This document shows, one piece after another, positions 33,201 through 41,720 of a DNA stretch of 64,000 bases. The stretch comes from Amoebophrya sp. A120 (lineage: Eukaryota > Sar > Dinophyceae > Syndiniales > Amoebophryaceae), in contig CAJINV010000006.1 in the NCBI GenBank assembly GCA_905178155.1, positions 3,160,437 through 3,224,436 on the forward strand, in the 5' to 3' direction. Position 1 is the first letter of the stretch. Each line of letters opens with the position of its first letter. A program made the translations under genes and the position numbers. A model generated the notes under the pieces. That model saw only the letters and a program-made list of their open reading frames with translations, was not told the origin of the DNA and did no database searches.

Positions 33201-36200
33201 CGCCTTATCCCGCGCACGAAATTCGAACCGGGACAAGTCGAGGAACGGCGAGAAAAAGGGAAAATCAGGCAGAAGAAAATCGATAAATCAGTACTATCAG
33301 AATACGAGCGGGTTAGGGGTTTACGCCGATGGGGGATTGGGAGAGGGAGCAGAGGACGCCGGGGAACAGGGGGGAAGGTATAGATAGTTTGAACCAGGAG
33401 GCTTTTGAAGCAAGATGCATGCAAGGAGATTCACTACTTCTACTACCCATAGACAACATGAGCATGATCTTTACGGGCAGAGTAGCCTTACAGACACTGT
33501 ATATCGTACTCTTACAAAAAGAAAAACATGTAGGAACGCCGACACTTCGTCTCAACACACAATGAATCTATCAGGTGGCCCCTCTTCCAGGACGAGCCGC
33601 CGCCAATCCAGCGAAGCCGGACTCTATCAAATGCAAAACGGTCTGGGTCTGGAAGGATGCGAACTTGTGATGCATACTTGGATGACACAAAAATCTTCTG
33701 TCATGCTTAGACAGCAAAGGGAGCTCCTTTTCCTGTCGCCGAAAGTAGGTGTTTGCTGTGCGGGTTAAGCATTGGGAAACCGTCTCAAAAGCTGTGATGC
33801 TAGGCCTTGCATGGCACACCTTGCTTCTGTGTCAAGCAGACACAGCATCACAAACCTCAGCTGGATTCTTCCAGACCCATACACTTGTGCAATGCATAGA
33901 GTCAGACGCAGGAAAATTTGAACGGGCGTTCGAATCGGCAAAGTGTTTCTCCCACCAGGAACAGCGGCGGGGGCAACGGCGGGAATAGTAGCAGCTCCAC
34001 GAATATGGATTGCAAAAATGTCTGGGTCTGGAAGATTGCAACTTGTGGTGCTGTTTTTGGATTCCAAATAAAAGATCTGTATTGCATGACCAGCAACAGG
34101 ACTCGGACTCCAGTTTGTGTTACGCGGAGAAGGCATTTCTCATGCGGAATAGGCATTAGGAAGCCCTCTAAAAATCTGTGTTGCTAGATCATGCAGTAGA
34201 GGCATCAATCATCATACAAAATATGCATGACAAGTCTGCACTTTTCCAGACCCAGAAATTTTTGCATTTGATAACGAAGAAGCTCGCCAAGTCGAAAGCC
34301 CACACGGTGAATCAGTACCCCGCAACAGGGAACAACAATAATTCCACGTCAAACGACCAGCTAACGAGGAGCAACAGTTTAAACAACTCAAACTCGTCCT
34401 CTCAAGAGCAGCAATACCAGCACCAGCAGCCTCTGGTCAGCCCCGCGAATCTGATACAGAAGAAGGAGCAGATGAAGAACTTCATGCGGTATGAGGATCA
34501 TAATGAGCAAGAGCAGGCCATGCGGGATTTGCAGCAGAGCCAGAACGGCGGGAACGGAACAGCAGGGGGAAATAACAGCAGTAGTACTTCTTCTAACGGA
34601 GAGCAGATTCTAAACACCCACAACTTCTATTGGAGCACATCGGTCGTTATGAATTGCAAAAGTTGTATCGTACTCGTATAAATGCATTACAAATTTCCTC
34701 AGCATGAGAAATGAAATCTGCAATGCGGATTTACCTATACGAAAAAGATTTGTGATGCATAATTGCGATTGCTGCGAGTGCGATACTTTTGCACAGGATA
34801 GTCGTGAGTACTGAGGGGTCGAAACGAGGGCTGGATGCGTTGGAGAAGAGAATAAATGGGATGATATCATGTGTAAAATCGTCCCCACGACCCCATAGGC
34901 AAGCTAATTGGGAACTCGCAACACAGATCCAGAGATTTTGGGAGCCGCGCATGACAATTTGCAGTCCGTAGTGTAGTGTATGTTACCAGCAAGGAAAACT
35001 GCATCACAAGAAATCCATCTGCTTATCCTGTTTACAGCGTTACAAATTCGAAAACGCGAATGGAAACGCTTCTCATGGAGATGCGCATTACCAATCGTCC
35101 TCCAATCGCAAATCTGCATGACAAAAACTATGAACTGGGGACGTTTTTACACAGGATAGATGAACGGCAGTAGTTCCGTCGCGAACGCGAGCAACTTCGC
35201 GGCACATATCCTCTGCAAAAGTATCGTACTCGTACTCATCGCATTTATGCATTACAAATTTTTTTGCCAAGTTAAATCCGCATTACAAATTCGATTTACT
35301 ATCATGCTGAGGAAATTTGTCATGCGATTCATACAAGTGCGATACTTTTGCAGTTCATAGCACAGATGCTGCAGCAACAATTGCCCCAGTTCACAGTGAA
35401 TCCAGAAAAACCCCCACCGCCAATGCACCAGGAGGCGTATCATAACTCCTCGCCAAGATCGTCGCATCATCAGCGGAGTGTGAACAGGGACGATAGAGAG
35501 AGGGGCAGAAGTAATGCCGTTATCCACAGTAAATTTCCCGTACACGACGTGCAAATGCGGTCTCCGCATGACAAAACTTTGCTATGATCCTAGTTTAGCA
35601 TGACAAGTTTTGCGCTCCAAATTAGTGAAATTTGTGTATGCATCTTGTACATGTACGGGAAATTTGTATTGCATAGCCGTGAAGCAGAGTTACCAAACAG
35701 GAGCCGGGGGCACTGCGTCGCCGAGCGGTCGGAGCCCACCGGGAAAGAGTAGACAGCCGGTGATTGGCGCGGGCAGCGGGTATATATAAATGCATTACAA
35801 ATTTCCTCAGCATGAGAAAGAACATTTGTGATGCGGATTTACCTTAAGAAAATGATTTGTAATGCATGACTGCAATCAATAATTATCATGGGCGCAGCTG
35901 ATAAAAAATTTCGTCCGGATTTCGTCCGTTTTTTTGATATTTTTTTTGAAAATTTTTTTTTTGCCCCTTTGGAGGCGCCCGGCTTTGTGCCCTCTCCAGC
36001 ATCTATTAGCGCAGTGGGGCGTGCTCTGGGCCTGAATCTTCCCGGCCCTCGCTCCCTAACCCACGGCCACACCGCGGGCGTCGCCAGCATGTTTCGCGCG
36101 GCTCTTCACTCGATCACAACCGCTGGATCACAGGTCGCCGGACCTTAGGCGTCCAAGGGCTTGCCGCAGCCTGCTTTCGCATCCTCTCGAAGAGGCCCAA

Positions 36201-39200
36201 AAGCCTGCCATTGCCTAGGGCTTTTCATGTGGCTGCCCATGCAGTGGCCTCTCATTGCTTTGAGAAGGCGGCGCCGCATTTTTTGGGCAGGAAGCGACCA
36301 GCGATCAGCCCCCGGCCTTTGTCTGTGGGTGGGCTGGTGGGTTCGCGCCTTCACAAATCGGGGGATTTTCTTCTAGCAAAGACGGACAACAAAGACGAAG
36401 GCCAAAAATAGCTTTTTTTTTGGCTTCCGAAATATCTTTTTTTCGTCTCCCAAAATATCTCCGGACTTTCCCGAAATATCTCCGCGAGCGACAAGGAAAG
36501 CAAAAAAAACTATCTCAAAAGTTATTTTAGCGCCGATGCTATGGAGATACTTTGGGAGATATTTCTGGAAATATTCCGAGATACTTCCGCGGAGCTTTCC
36601 GAGACACTTTCTGGCCAAAAAAGCGTCGCCCAAAATATCTTTTTTCGGCTTCCAAAAATATCTTTTTTTGGCTTCCCAAAATATCTTTTTTCGGCTCTTC
36701 AAAATAGCTTCTTCCTTCTAGACCTTTTGGTCTGCGGATAAGGAGGGGGAAAAAGAGGGACAATCAAGATGCCCGAGGCGGCTACTTAAGGCTCCGTCAG
36801 GGTGCGCGCAGCAGGTGCGTGCCCAATGTTGCGTTGCCCTCAGGGTACCAGCGGCGCCCACCTAGGCGGGACGCACGCTCGCAGTGCCGGCGCGGGCAAC
36901 TTAAAAACCGCTAGGGAGAATGGGGGCCGGGGCGTGACACCTAGAGCTCGCGCAACAAAGTGCAGGGAGGCAGCGCGCAGCGTGTCATGCCGCCTGTGCC
37001 TTAGGACACCGCGCAAGCGCGCGGGCTCTATGCGCTAGCACAAGCGATGCGCCTCGCGCGCAATACCGCCGCCGCGCCAAGCAAAGGCTCCGCGGCTTTG
37101 GCAGGGCGGGCGTGAGGCGCTTTGTTGGGTTCAATTTTTTTTTTGAAAAAAAAAATATCAAAAAAACGGGAGATAATTTGGCTTCGGGTGCCATCCAGAC
37201 GGGCCCATGATAACAATAACTAAACAGGGCCCTCACCACCTCCTACGCTCCCAACGGAACCCTACTCCACCCGAACAACTCCGGCGGACCATATCAAATG
37301 CAAAAATGTCTGCTTCTGGAAGATTGCGAGGTTTGTCATGCACATTTTGCATGACTCCTGACGTCTGTGATGCATGCCCTAGCATCACAGATTTTGTGAG
37401 GGCTTCCTGATGTCTATACCGCATGACAAATGCTCTTTCCGTGTAGCAAAATTTGGACTCTCTTTGCTGCTTATGCAATACAGATTTTTTTAGAATCCAA
37501 AATCAGCATGACAAGTTGCATTCTTCCAGACCCAGACACTTTTGCATGTGATAGGTCAATGCTGCTGCCCACAGGTGGAGCGCAGAATCAGCAGGATCCA
37601 GCTAACGCCAGTCCGAACAAGTTGAGAAATCAATCGGTCGGGAATTGGCAGTCGTACTACCGTATGCATTGCAAAAGTATCGTACGTAGTATGAATTGCA
37701 TCACAAATTCAAATTCTGTCAAGAAGAAAAATGCAACTTGTCATGCTTGTTTACCTAAAAGGGGTAGTTTGTCATGCACGATAGCAATGACCACGAGTGC
37801 GATATCACTTTTGCAATGCATATACCGGAATTACGGCCAGAACCTCGCGGACAACGATCCGAACCGACCGGGCAGTCCGCAGAACCGCGTGCTGCAGCAA
37901 ATCAACCGAACGCGGTACGTATGCATTGCAAAAGCATCGCACTCGTTGTATCGCAATCCTGCACTACAGATCTTTTTCTTAACGTAAATCAGCATTGCAA
38001 ATTTTATTTCTCATGCTGAGGAAATTTGTAATGCATTTATATAGCTACGATAGCGAAGATACTTTTGCAATTCATAGTACAACGGTCAAGGGGGTGCGCC
38101 TGGGGTAGAGATGATGCTCGAAGGTCCGGTCATGATGGAGAACGGCTCGCCACTGAAGAGCAGGAGCATGAACGGTGCAAGTGGGGGGCAACTACATGGC
38201 TCGTCGCAGGACTTGCAACAGGTGCGTATGTTGAAAAGTTCAAACGTAATAAGAATCGTTTTTCAGTTCCTTCATTCCTATTGTCCACGCTCTGGAGGTG
38301 CATTTGGATTTGTCATTCTTTCAAAATCAAAACCAAGAAGTACGAAAAAACAAAATAAACGCCAGACCGCCGCCAACCAAGCTGCTTCTAGTACAAGTTC
38401 CACGCTGCACAACGCGAAAGTGTCCGCCTTGGCCAGAAAAGCTTACCCAACCATATGACCTGCTCAAGCATTACAATCTCAAACGTTACAACAGAATCTT
38501 CTTGGACTTGTCTTGCACAATGAGCATGGCAGACTCGCAGAGCGTTCCACTTTCTGCAATACAAATTTCGCCAGATTGTAGTGAGGTTTGGGATGACTCC
38601 GGAACTTGTCATGCGCAATCGTATGAGAGTTGGCTAGATCATGCATTTCTTGCATCACAGATTTGCTCTTCCATATTCTATTGCACCGGTTAAGAAGATT
38701 GTAACATCTGAGCGGGGTATAAATCAACAACCTCGTGGAGCAGCATTCGGAGCTGATCGGCCCCCCGGTGGATGTCAATTTATCGAAAGAAAAAACTGTT
38801 TCACTGTAAGCTAGATAGTGATGCACAGAATTCTGGAATCAACAGAAGGATTTGTGTTTGTCTTGCTACACCTACCTGATGCACCATGACAGTGTCCTCT
38901 CGGTAGTTGTGTTTTCACCCGCTGCCCTCAGACATGGCAAGTTTTTCTATGTCTTCATGCGTAACTACGAACTTGTGATGCGAATTTTGCAAAATTATCC
39001 TTACATCAGTGGAGCATTGTTTTCCCGCGATACAGTTGGTCCCCCAAGCAAAGACCGAGAGCCTTGTCGATGCCGCGGCCAAGGACAGCTGAGTTATCGA
39101 CATGATCGCAAAAGTAGAAGTGTCTCGCTTGTTGCCTTGCAGCACCACTGCATCACAAATCTCATTAATTTCATCTCGATTTGTCATGCTGAGCAGATTT

Positions 39201-39339
39201 TTTGATGTCATGCAAAAGGAGCAAGAACTACTAGCGTATCAATCGACAAAAATACTTTTGCAGTGCATATCACCGGAAGAGCAACAATGTGTCCAGCACG
39301 ACGAGTAGCGTGATTATGGGAGTGGATATCGAGTTGTGA
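24296..39339 (+). CDS. Tubulin tyrosine ligase-like (TTLL) enzyme
   Basis: An ATP-grasp ligase that adds glutamate or glycine chains to tubulin tails; the layout best fits the TTLL4/5 polyglutamylase group, but substrate cannot be fixed from sequence. About 1,333 residues; TGA at 39337-39339. Core domain at about residues 105-445 with, in order, YYRISNTEATIVKQTLEYNG, NHFSGSTEMTRKDRIW, FDFVPETFVIP, the nucleotide-loop WIVKPHASSRGRGI, YVENPYLIQG, KFDLRLYVLV, GFDPLRIYLFKEGLTRF, HLTNYSINK, GHKWSLSAL, CFELYGFDLLLDEG and HLLEVNLSPSM (metal- and ATP-binding end). FIRVFPT follows near residue 560, then an Asn/Ser/Gln/Pro-rich tail of about 700 residues. The frame is broken by 35 element-derived introns and about six GT-AG introns. 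The intron near 25115-25260 is the least certain join. One of the strongest functional calls in the window. Confidence 0.93.
24302..24451. mobile_element. Introner, family A, at the start codon
   Basis: TATGAACTGCAAAAGTAACG ... GATACTTTTGCGCAGGATA; perfect TSD TGTGG. It lies between codons 2 and 3 (ATG TGG / TGG), and the right TSD after the terminal A recreates ATGTGG. Confidence 0.9.
24525..24706. mobile_element. Introner, family I (single copy here)
   Basis: CAGAAAAAGTTCGTCACGAT pairs with GTGGCAAACTTTTTCTCTTC near the right end; flanks AAGGC / AATGC. Confidence 0.78.
24765..25081. mobile_element. Introner, family B (degenerate)
   Basis: TATCGAATGCAAAGAACATC ... ACATATTCGCAGTTGATA; flanks AGAGA / AGAAA. 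Confidence 0.78.
25120..25260 (+). other. Intron with uncertain sites
   Basis: An intron must lie between 25114 and 25261 to link the reading frames. GT at 25120 and AG at 25259-25260 keep the phase; the better-looking donor GTACTG at 25115 does not with the acceptors I can see. Confidence 0.4.
25366..25522. mobile_element. Introner, family A
   Basis: TATCCTGTGCAAAAGTATCG ... GCTTTTGCAGTGGATA; perfect TSD CGTGC. Confidence 0.9.
25621..25878. mobile_element. Introner, family B
   Basis: Flanks GCAGA / ACAGA; the join completes VKQTLEYNGF of the TTLL domain. Confidence 0.9.
25982..26170. mobile_element. Introner, family H
   Basis: TATGCACAGTAAATTGATAT ... TTTGTGTTGCATA; flanks ACTAC / ATTGC. 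Same family as 35521-35675. Confidence 0.75.
26234..26571. mobile_element. Introner, family D
   Basis: TATCCTGTGTAGAATTTACG ... TTTCCTCAGGATA; flanks GGGCT / TGGCT. The join completes NHFSGSTEMTRKDR. Confidence 0.85.
26647..26994. mobile_element. Introner, family B, left end shortened
   Basis: Starts directly at CTATGTCTGGGTCTGG without the usual TATCAAATGCAAA; right end ACATTTTTGCATTCGATA. Flanks CGCAA / CGACT, so the left boundary is approximate. Confidence 0.75.
27119..27289 (+). other. GT-AG intron
   Basis: GTATTG ... CACTAAAG. The join restores KPHASSRGRGI, a conserved TTLL loop, so the sites are well supported. Confidence 0.85.
27508..27830. repeat. AGAGGT-type repeats
   Basis: Irregular AGAGGTCGACAGAGGTGG repeats and, further right, their complement ACCTCTCGGCC. 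Confidence 0.75.
27976..28150. repeat. 13-bp tandem repeat
   Basis: About a dozen units of CGCGCCACCCTCT with single-base variants. Confidence 0.85.
28469..28738. mobile_element. Introner, family B
   Basis: Flanks TGAAG (left) and TGCAG (right). Keeping the left copy gives the conserved KFDLR. Confidence 0.9.
28857..29078. mobile_element. Introner, family C
   Basis: TATGACAGTGCACAACTACC ... GTAGTTGTGCACTGTCATA; perfect TSD GAGGA. Confidence 0.9.
29120..29278 (+). other. GT-AG intron
   Basis: GTACTA ... AATACAG; the join restores HLTNYSINK. Confidence 0.88.
29374..29641. mobile_element. Introner, family B
   Basis: TATCAAATGCAAATATGTCT ... CAGACGCTTTTGCACTGCAT then A; flanks GCATC / ACATC. 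Confidence 0.88.
29727..30092. mobile_element. Introner, family B (degenerate)
   Basis: TATCCATTGCAAATAATGTC ... CGACATTCTTTGCAGTTGAT then A; flanks TCGAA / TTGAA. Confidence 0.8.
30191..30313. mobile_element. Introner, family A, short
   Basis: 123 bp; TATGCATTGCGAAAGCATCG ... GATACTTTTGCAAAGGATA; flanks GGTTA / GGCTA. The join completes DEGLKPHLLEV. Confidence 0.88.
30371..30628. mobile_element. Introner, family B
   Basis: TATGCATTGCAAATATCGAT ... ACGCATTTGCAGGTCATA; perfect TSD CACGC. Confidence 0.9.
30684..30757 (+). other. Short GT-AG intron (74 nt)
   Basis: GTATAC ... CTACAAG; the site pair keeps phase 0. Confidence 0.55.
30897..31069. mobile_element. Introner, family A
   Basis: Flanks ACCTC / ACCCC; join reads G-Q-P-L-A-A-S. 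Confidence 0.85.
31122..31380. mobile_element. Introner, family B
   Basis: TATCAAATGCAAAAATGTCT ... ACATCTTTGCATTTGATA; perfect TSD CACAG. Confidence 0.9.
31436..31587. mobile_element. Introner, family A
   Basis: Perfect TSD GAAGC. Confidence 0.9.
31678..31932. mobile_element. Introner, family B
   Basis: Perfect TSD TGCTC; the join reads L-L-L-E-C-V-Q-E-F. Confidence 0.9.
32031..32169. mobile_element. Introner, family A
   Basis: 139 bp; perfect TSD GAATC. Confidence 0.9.
32271..32431. mobile_element. Introner, family G
   Basis: GTGCTAACGTTAACGG near the left pairs with CCGTTAACGTTAACGC at the right; flanks TGCGG / CGCGG. Confidence 0.85.
32620..32938. mobile_element. Introner, family E
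   Basis: TATGGGAGTGTCAGGATCGA ... ATCCTGACGCCTCCATA; perfect TSD CGGCA. Confidence 0.9.
33378..33574 (+). other. GT-AG intron
   Basis: GTATAG ... CTATCAG; the join reads G-G-R-W-P-L-F and avoids the stop at 33385. Confidence 0.7.
33625..33898. mobile_element. Introner, family B
   Basis: Flanks GACTC / GAGTC. Confidence 0.87.
34004..34273. mobile_element. Introner, family B
   Basis: Perfect TSD ACGAA. Confidence 0.9.
34648..34800. mobile_element. Introner, family A
   Basis: Perfect TSD GTCGT. Confidence 0.9.
34865..35158. mobile_element. Introner, family D
   Basis: TATCATGTGTAAAATCGTCC ... GACGTTTTTACACAGGATA; perfect TSD GATGA. Confidence 0.9.
35207..35359. mobile_element. Introner, family A
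   Basis: Perfect TSD GCACA. Confidence 0.92.
35521..35675. mobile_element. Introner, family H
   Basis: TATCCACAGTAAATTTCCCG ... GTACGGGAAATTTGTATTGC then ATA; perfect TSD GCCGT. Confidence 0.9.
35883..37213. mobile_element. Nested DNA element, 11-bp TIR, 6-bp TSD
   Basis: TTATCATGGGC at 35883-35893 and GCCCATGATAA at 37203-37213 form the TIR; CAATAA at 35877-35882 and 37214-37219 is the TSD. The 1,331-bp interior is GC-rich and has no convincing gene, so it is probably non-autonomous. Confidence 0.8.
36412..36715. repeat. AAATATCTTTTTTCGGCTTCC-like repeats
   Basis: About 20-25-bp units of the type AAAATATCTTTTTTCGGCTT, clustered at 36415-36490 and 36635-36715, with inverted copies (GGAGATACTTTGGGAGATAT) between. 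Confidence 0.75.
37292..37553. mobile_element. Introner, family B
   Basis: TATCAAATGCAAAAATGTCT ... ACACTTTTGCATGTGATA; flanks GACCA / GGTCA. Confidence 0.85.
37663..37822. mobile_element. Introner, family A
   Basis: Perfect TSD TACCG. Confidence 0.9.
37920..38076. mobile_element. Introner, family A
   Basis: Flanks GTACG / GTACA. Confidence 0.88.
38222..38365 (+). other. Probable GT-AG intron
   Basis: GTGCGT ... AACGCCAG; phase 0 join Q-Q-T-A-A-N. Contains no introner words. Confidence 0.55.
38454..38721. mobile_element. Introner, family K (single copy here)
   Basis: TATGACCTGCTCAAGCATTA ... GTAACATCTGAGCGGGGTAT then A; flanks AACCA / AATCA. Confidence 0.82.
38781..39032. mobile_element. 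Introner, family F (degenerate)
   Basis: TATCGAAAGAAAAAACTGTT ... ATTGTTTTCCCGCGATA; flanks CAATT / CAGTT. Confidence 0.75.
39095..39269. mobile_element. Introner, family A
   Basis: GATCGCAAAAGTAGAAGTGT ... AATACTTTTGCAGTGCATA; flanks TGAGT / TCACC, poor TSD. Confidence 0.75.
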
Positions 39340-41720
39340 TTTGTCATGCGGTTCGTTTACTTGGGAGCCGGCGTGGGAGTTGTGGATGCTGTTCTTGCTG
39401 TCACGCACAAAAGTGATCCGACAAGTAGAAGCATCGGCGTACTTCAACAGAATTTTATGATGTAGTATTGCAGTATCAGTATCAAATTCAAATCGGAGTA
39501 CAAAGTTATGAATTTAGCAGCAGGGTTTAAAAAAGTAAGTAGAAGTAGCAATCACTTACTACGACCTTTTACATCAATGACGTCAAGATTTTTACACAAA
39601 AATGTCAGAATGTCCTTATTGTCAACTTTATGCATAATATTCGGCTATCCGCCTGACAAACGTGAAGACGCGCTTCTTGTCGCGGTTTGTGCATGGCAGA
39701 AAAAACTTTGAAATTTTGGAAAATGTTCTTGATAACGATAACTCCTATCGCATTTTAGTGAATTAGTGAACTTGTTGTGTTGCTGGTGTACTAGTTGCAG
39801 AACGAGGAGTTGTACTAAGGCGCAACAAGCTGCAACTACGGTTATTTTCAAATTTCCGGAAAGAGGTTGAACTTGAATCCAAAATGTAACATCACCACGC
39901 AGACGAGCCAGAGCAGACTCAGTCTGACTGGTACAACTGTCACTGCCTTGGAACTGTTTCAACTAAACAAATTCAAATTTATCAATTTTTATTGAGCTAC
40001 TGTTTGCTATTGTTTCCAAAGTTGTAGACACAACTACAACGACGACCTTGAGTTACTATTTCCCCTGTAGAATCATCAAGAAGAAAAACAAAACCTTAAC
40101 CTCCAGAATAATGAAAAGTAATACTCGTTTGCAAATAAACTATCAGACCACTCCTCTACTGTGGCAGCACCATCTCCTATTTGTTTCTATTTCACATTTG
40201 CTCAATGGTTCAAAAATACTTAATATTGCAGATTCCTATATGCTTTATCCTATGCAAAGAGTTTAGTTGGTGGCTCTTAATTTAGAAGTGCCACCTCTAA
40301 CAACTCGTTTCAGTGAGCTTCTATACTTTTTATTTGCGAATTATTGTCATCCTCAACAGTAGAGCGGTCGCGCCGTTGGGGGAAGGCGTGACTGGCGATC
40401 TAATATCTCAGTGCTAGTATATGATCACCAGTATCTTCAGATCGAATGATGAAACTTCCTTGCGCTCGACCAGGCGGCCACCAGCAGGAGAATTAATGAC
40501 TCTATCTAAAATTTATCAAAAAGATGAAAATCCACCTTGCATTTTTCCTGAACTAGTTACGAGCTCGTCCCTCCTTCGTAGTAGGCCTAGATTCAAGAAT
40601 GTCAACTTCCATGACAGCACGACGGCGCACCGACTACGGGAGAAGAACCCTGAACAAAAAGTAGAAAGAACATCCCAAAGAAGTAGAAGATATTGGTGGT
40701 CGCAATCAGAAGTCACACGACAGCACGGAGTTATGCATTTGAACAAAAAAGATGCTGGTAGAGTTGATGTATCGAACGAGCTAATTTTTGAATTCCAAAT
40801 AATTTCTGAAGACTCTATCAAAAAGCAGGAGAGCGAGAAAGATGTAAAATGTAAAATGAGATAAGCACTGAAAAAAAGCTACTGGTCGTGTTGTACTTTT
40901 CTGTACAGACGCAGGTAGTTGTGCAGCAACAGCTTCATTGCTAATTGCAATTCTGACGGCACTACAGAACCGTGTTCTACTCCGTAGTGCGTATCTGACG
41001 AGATAATTGAACAAGCATCCGGCTGCTCGTGATTATAGCCGCGGCGGGGGTGCTTTTTTATTTTTACCCTCATAACCCCGTCGTCCCATATTTATCGTAG
41101 CTGTCCTCTCTGCCCGCCATTTTTCCCTCGCAGGACCCTCCAACGTTAGTACCACGAAATGTAGTTGTACAAGAACTTAGAATTTCAAGTCGGCAAAAAT
41201 TATTGCAATGCCATCAACATCGTTCTTGTCGAAAGCGAAAAGCCAGCTGTAGAGGAAGTTCATGAAGTTTTTGTCCGTACTTGTTATAGAAATTGTCGCG
41301 TTTGAAGACCCGTCCCCGTGGTAGTGGTTCCAAGAAGAAGATGATGATAAAGCAACACCTCTACGCTTGAAGTGACGTCACTAGAGACGAGTTTTTGAAA
41401 ACAAAATAACGGACGGAGTAAAAATGCGACACCACCGTGGAGGACATGTTCACAAAGATGAACAAGACAAGATCAAGAGCTGCCACAAGAACGACCGCAC
41501 GACCGCCGTTGTAGCTACTAGGACTCGTCGTCGCTGTCCAGGCTAGTACGTAGTGCCACGACGTCGCTTCACTGTTTAGTCCGTTCCTTCAATCAGCCAC
41601 GACAAGGACCACCTGAGTGCGGTTTTCTTGTACCATCTAGCGTGTTGAAAGCGTGACTTAGTACAACCAACCGCAGTATCATACGATACGGGCAGACACG
41701 ACTACAGCTACACCAAGACG
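39340..41720. other. Intergenic region, about 2.4 kb
   Basis: No introners, AT-richer, many scattered stops. The 147-codon open frame at 40421-40864 is not supported by anything else. Should contain the promoter of the gene at 41721; no motif recognised. Confidence 0.5.

Larger units (their letters stand above)
35780..37227 (+). mobile_element. Composite intron: truncated family A introner with a nested TIR element
   Basis: The left part (TATATAAATGCATTACAAAT ...) is the body of a family A element lacking its outer end; the right end is lost. Cutting at GT (35780) and AG (37227) keeps the frame (G-S-G-A-L-T-T), so this intron now has canonical borders. Confidence 0.75.

Noticed and set aside
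35883-37213. Autonomous transposon with a transposase gene
   Set aside because: TIR and TSD are clear, but the interior has no long frame resembling a transposase.
40421-40864. A 147-codon open frame
   Set aside because: Isolated in AT-rich spacer, no start context or family resemblance; could be a real small gene but nothing supports it.
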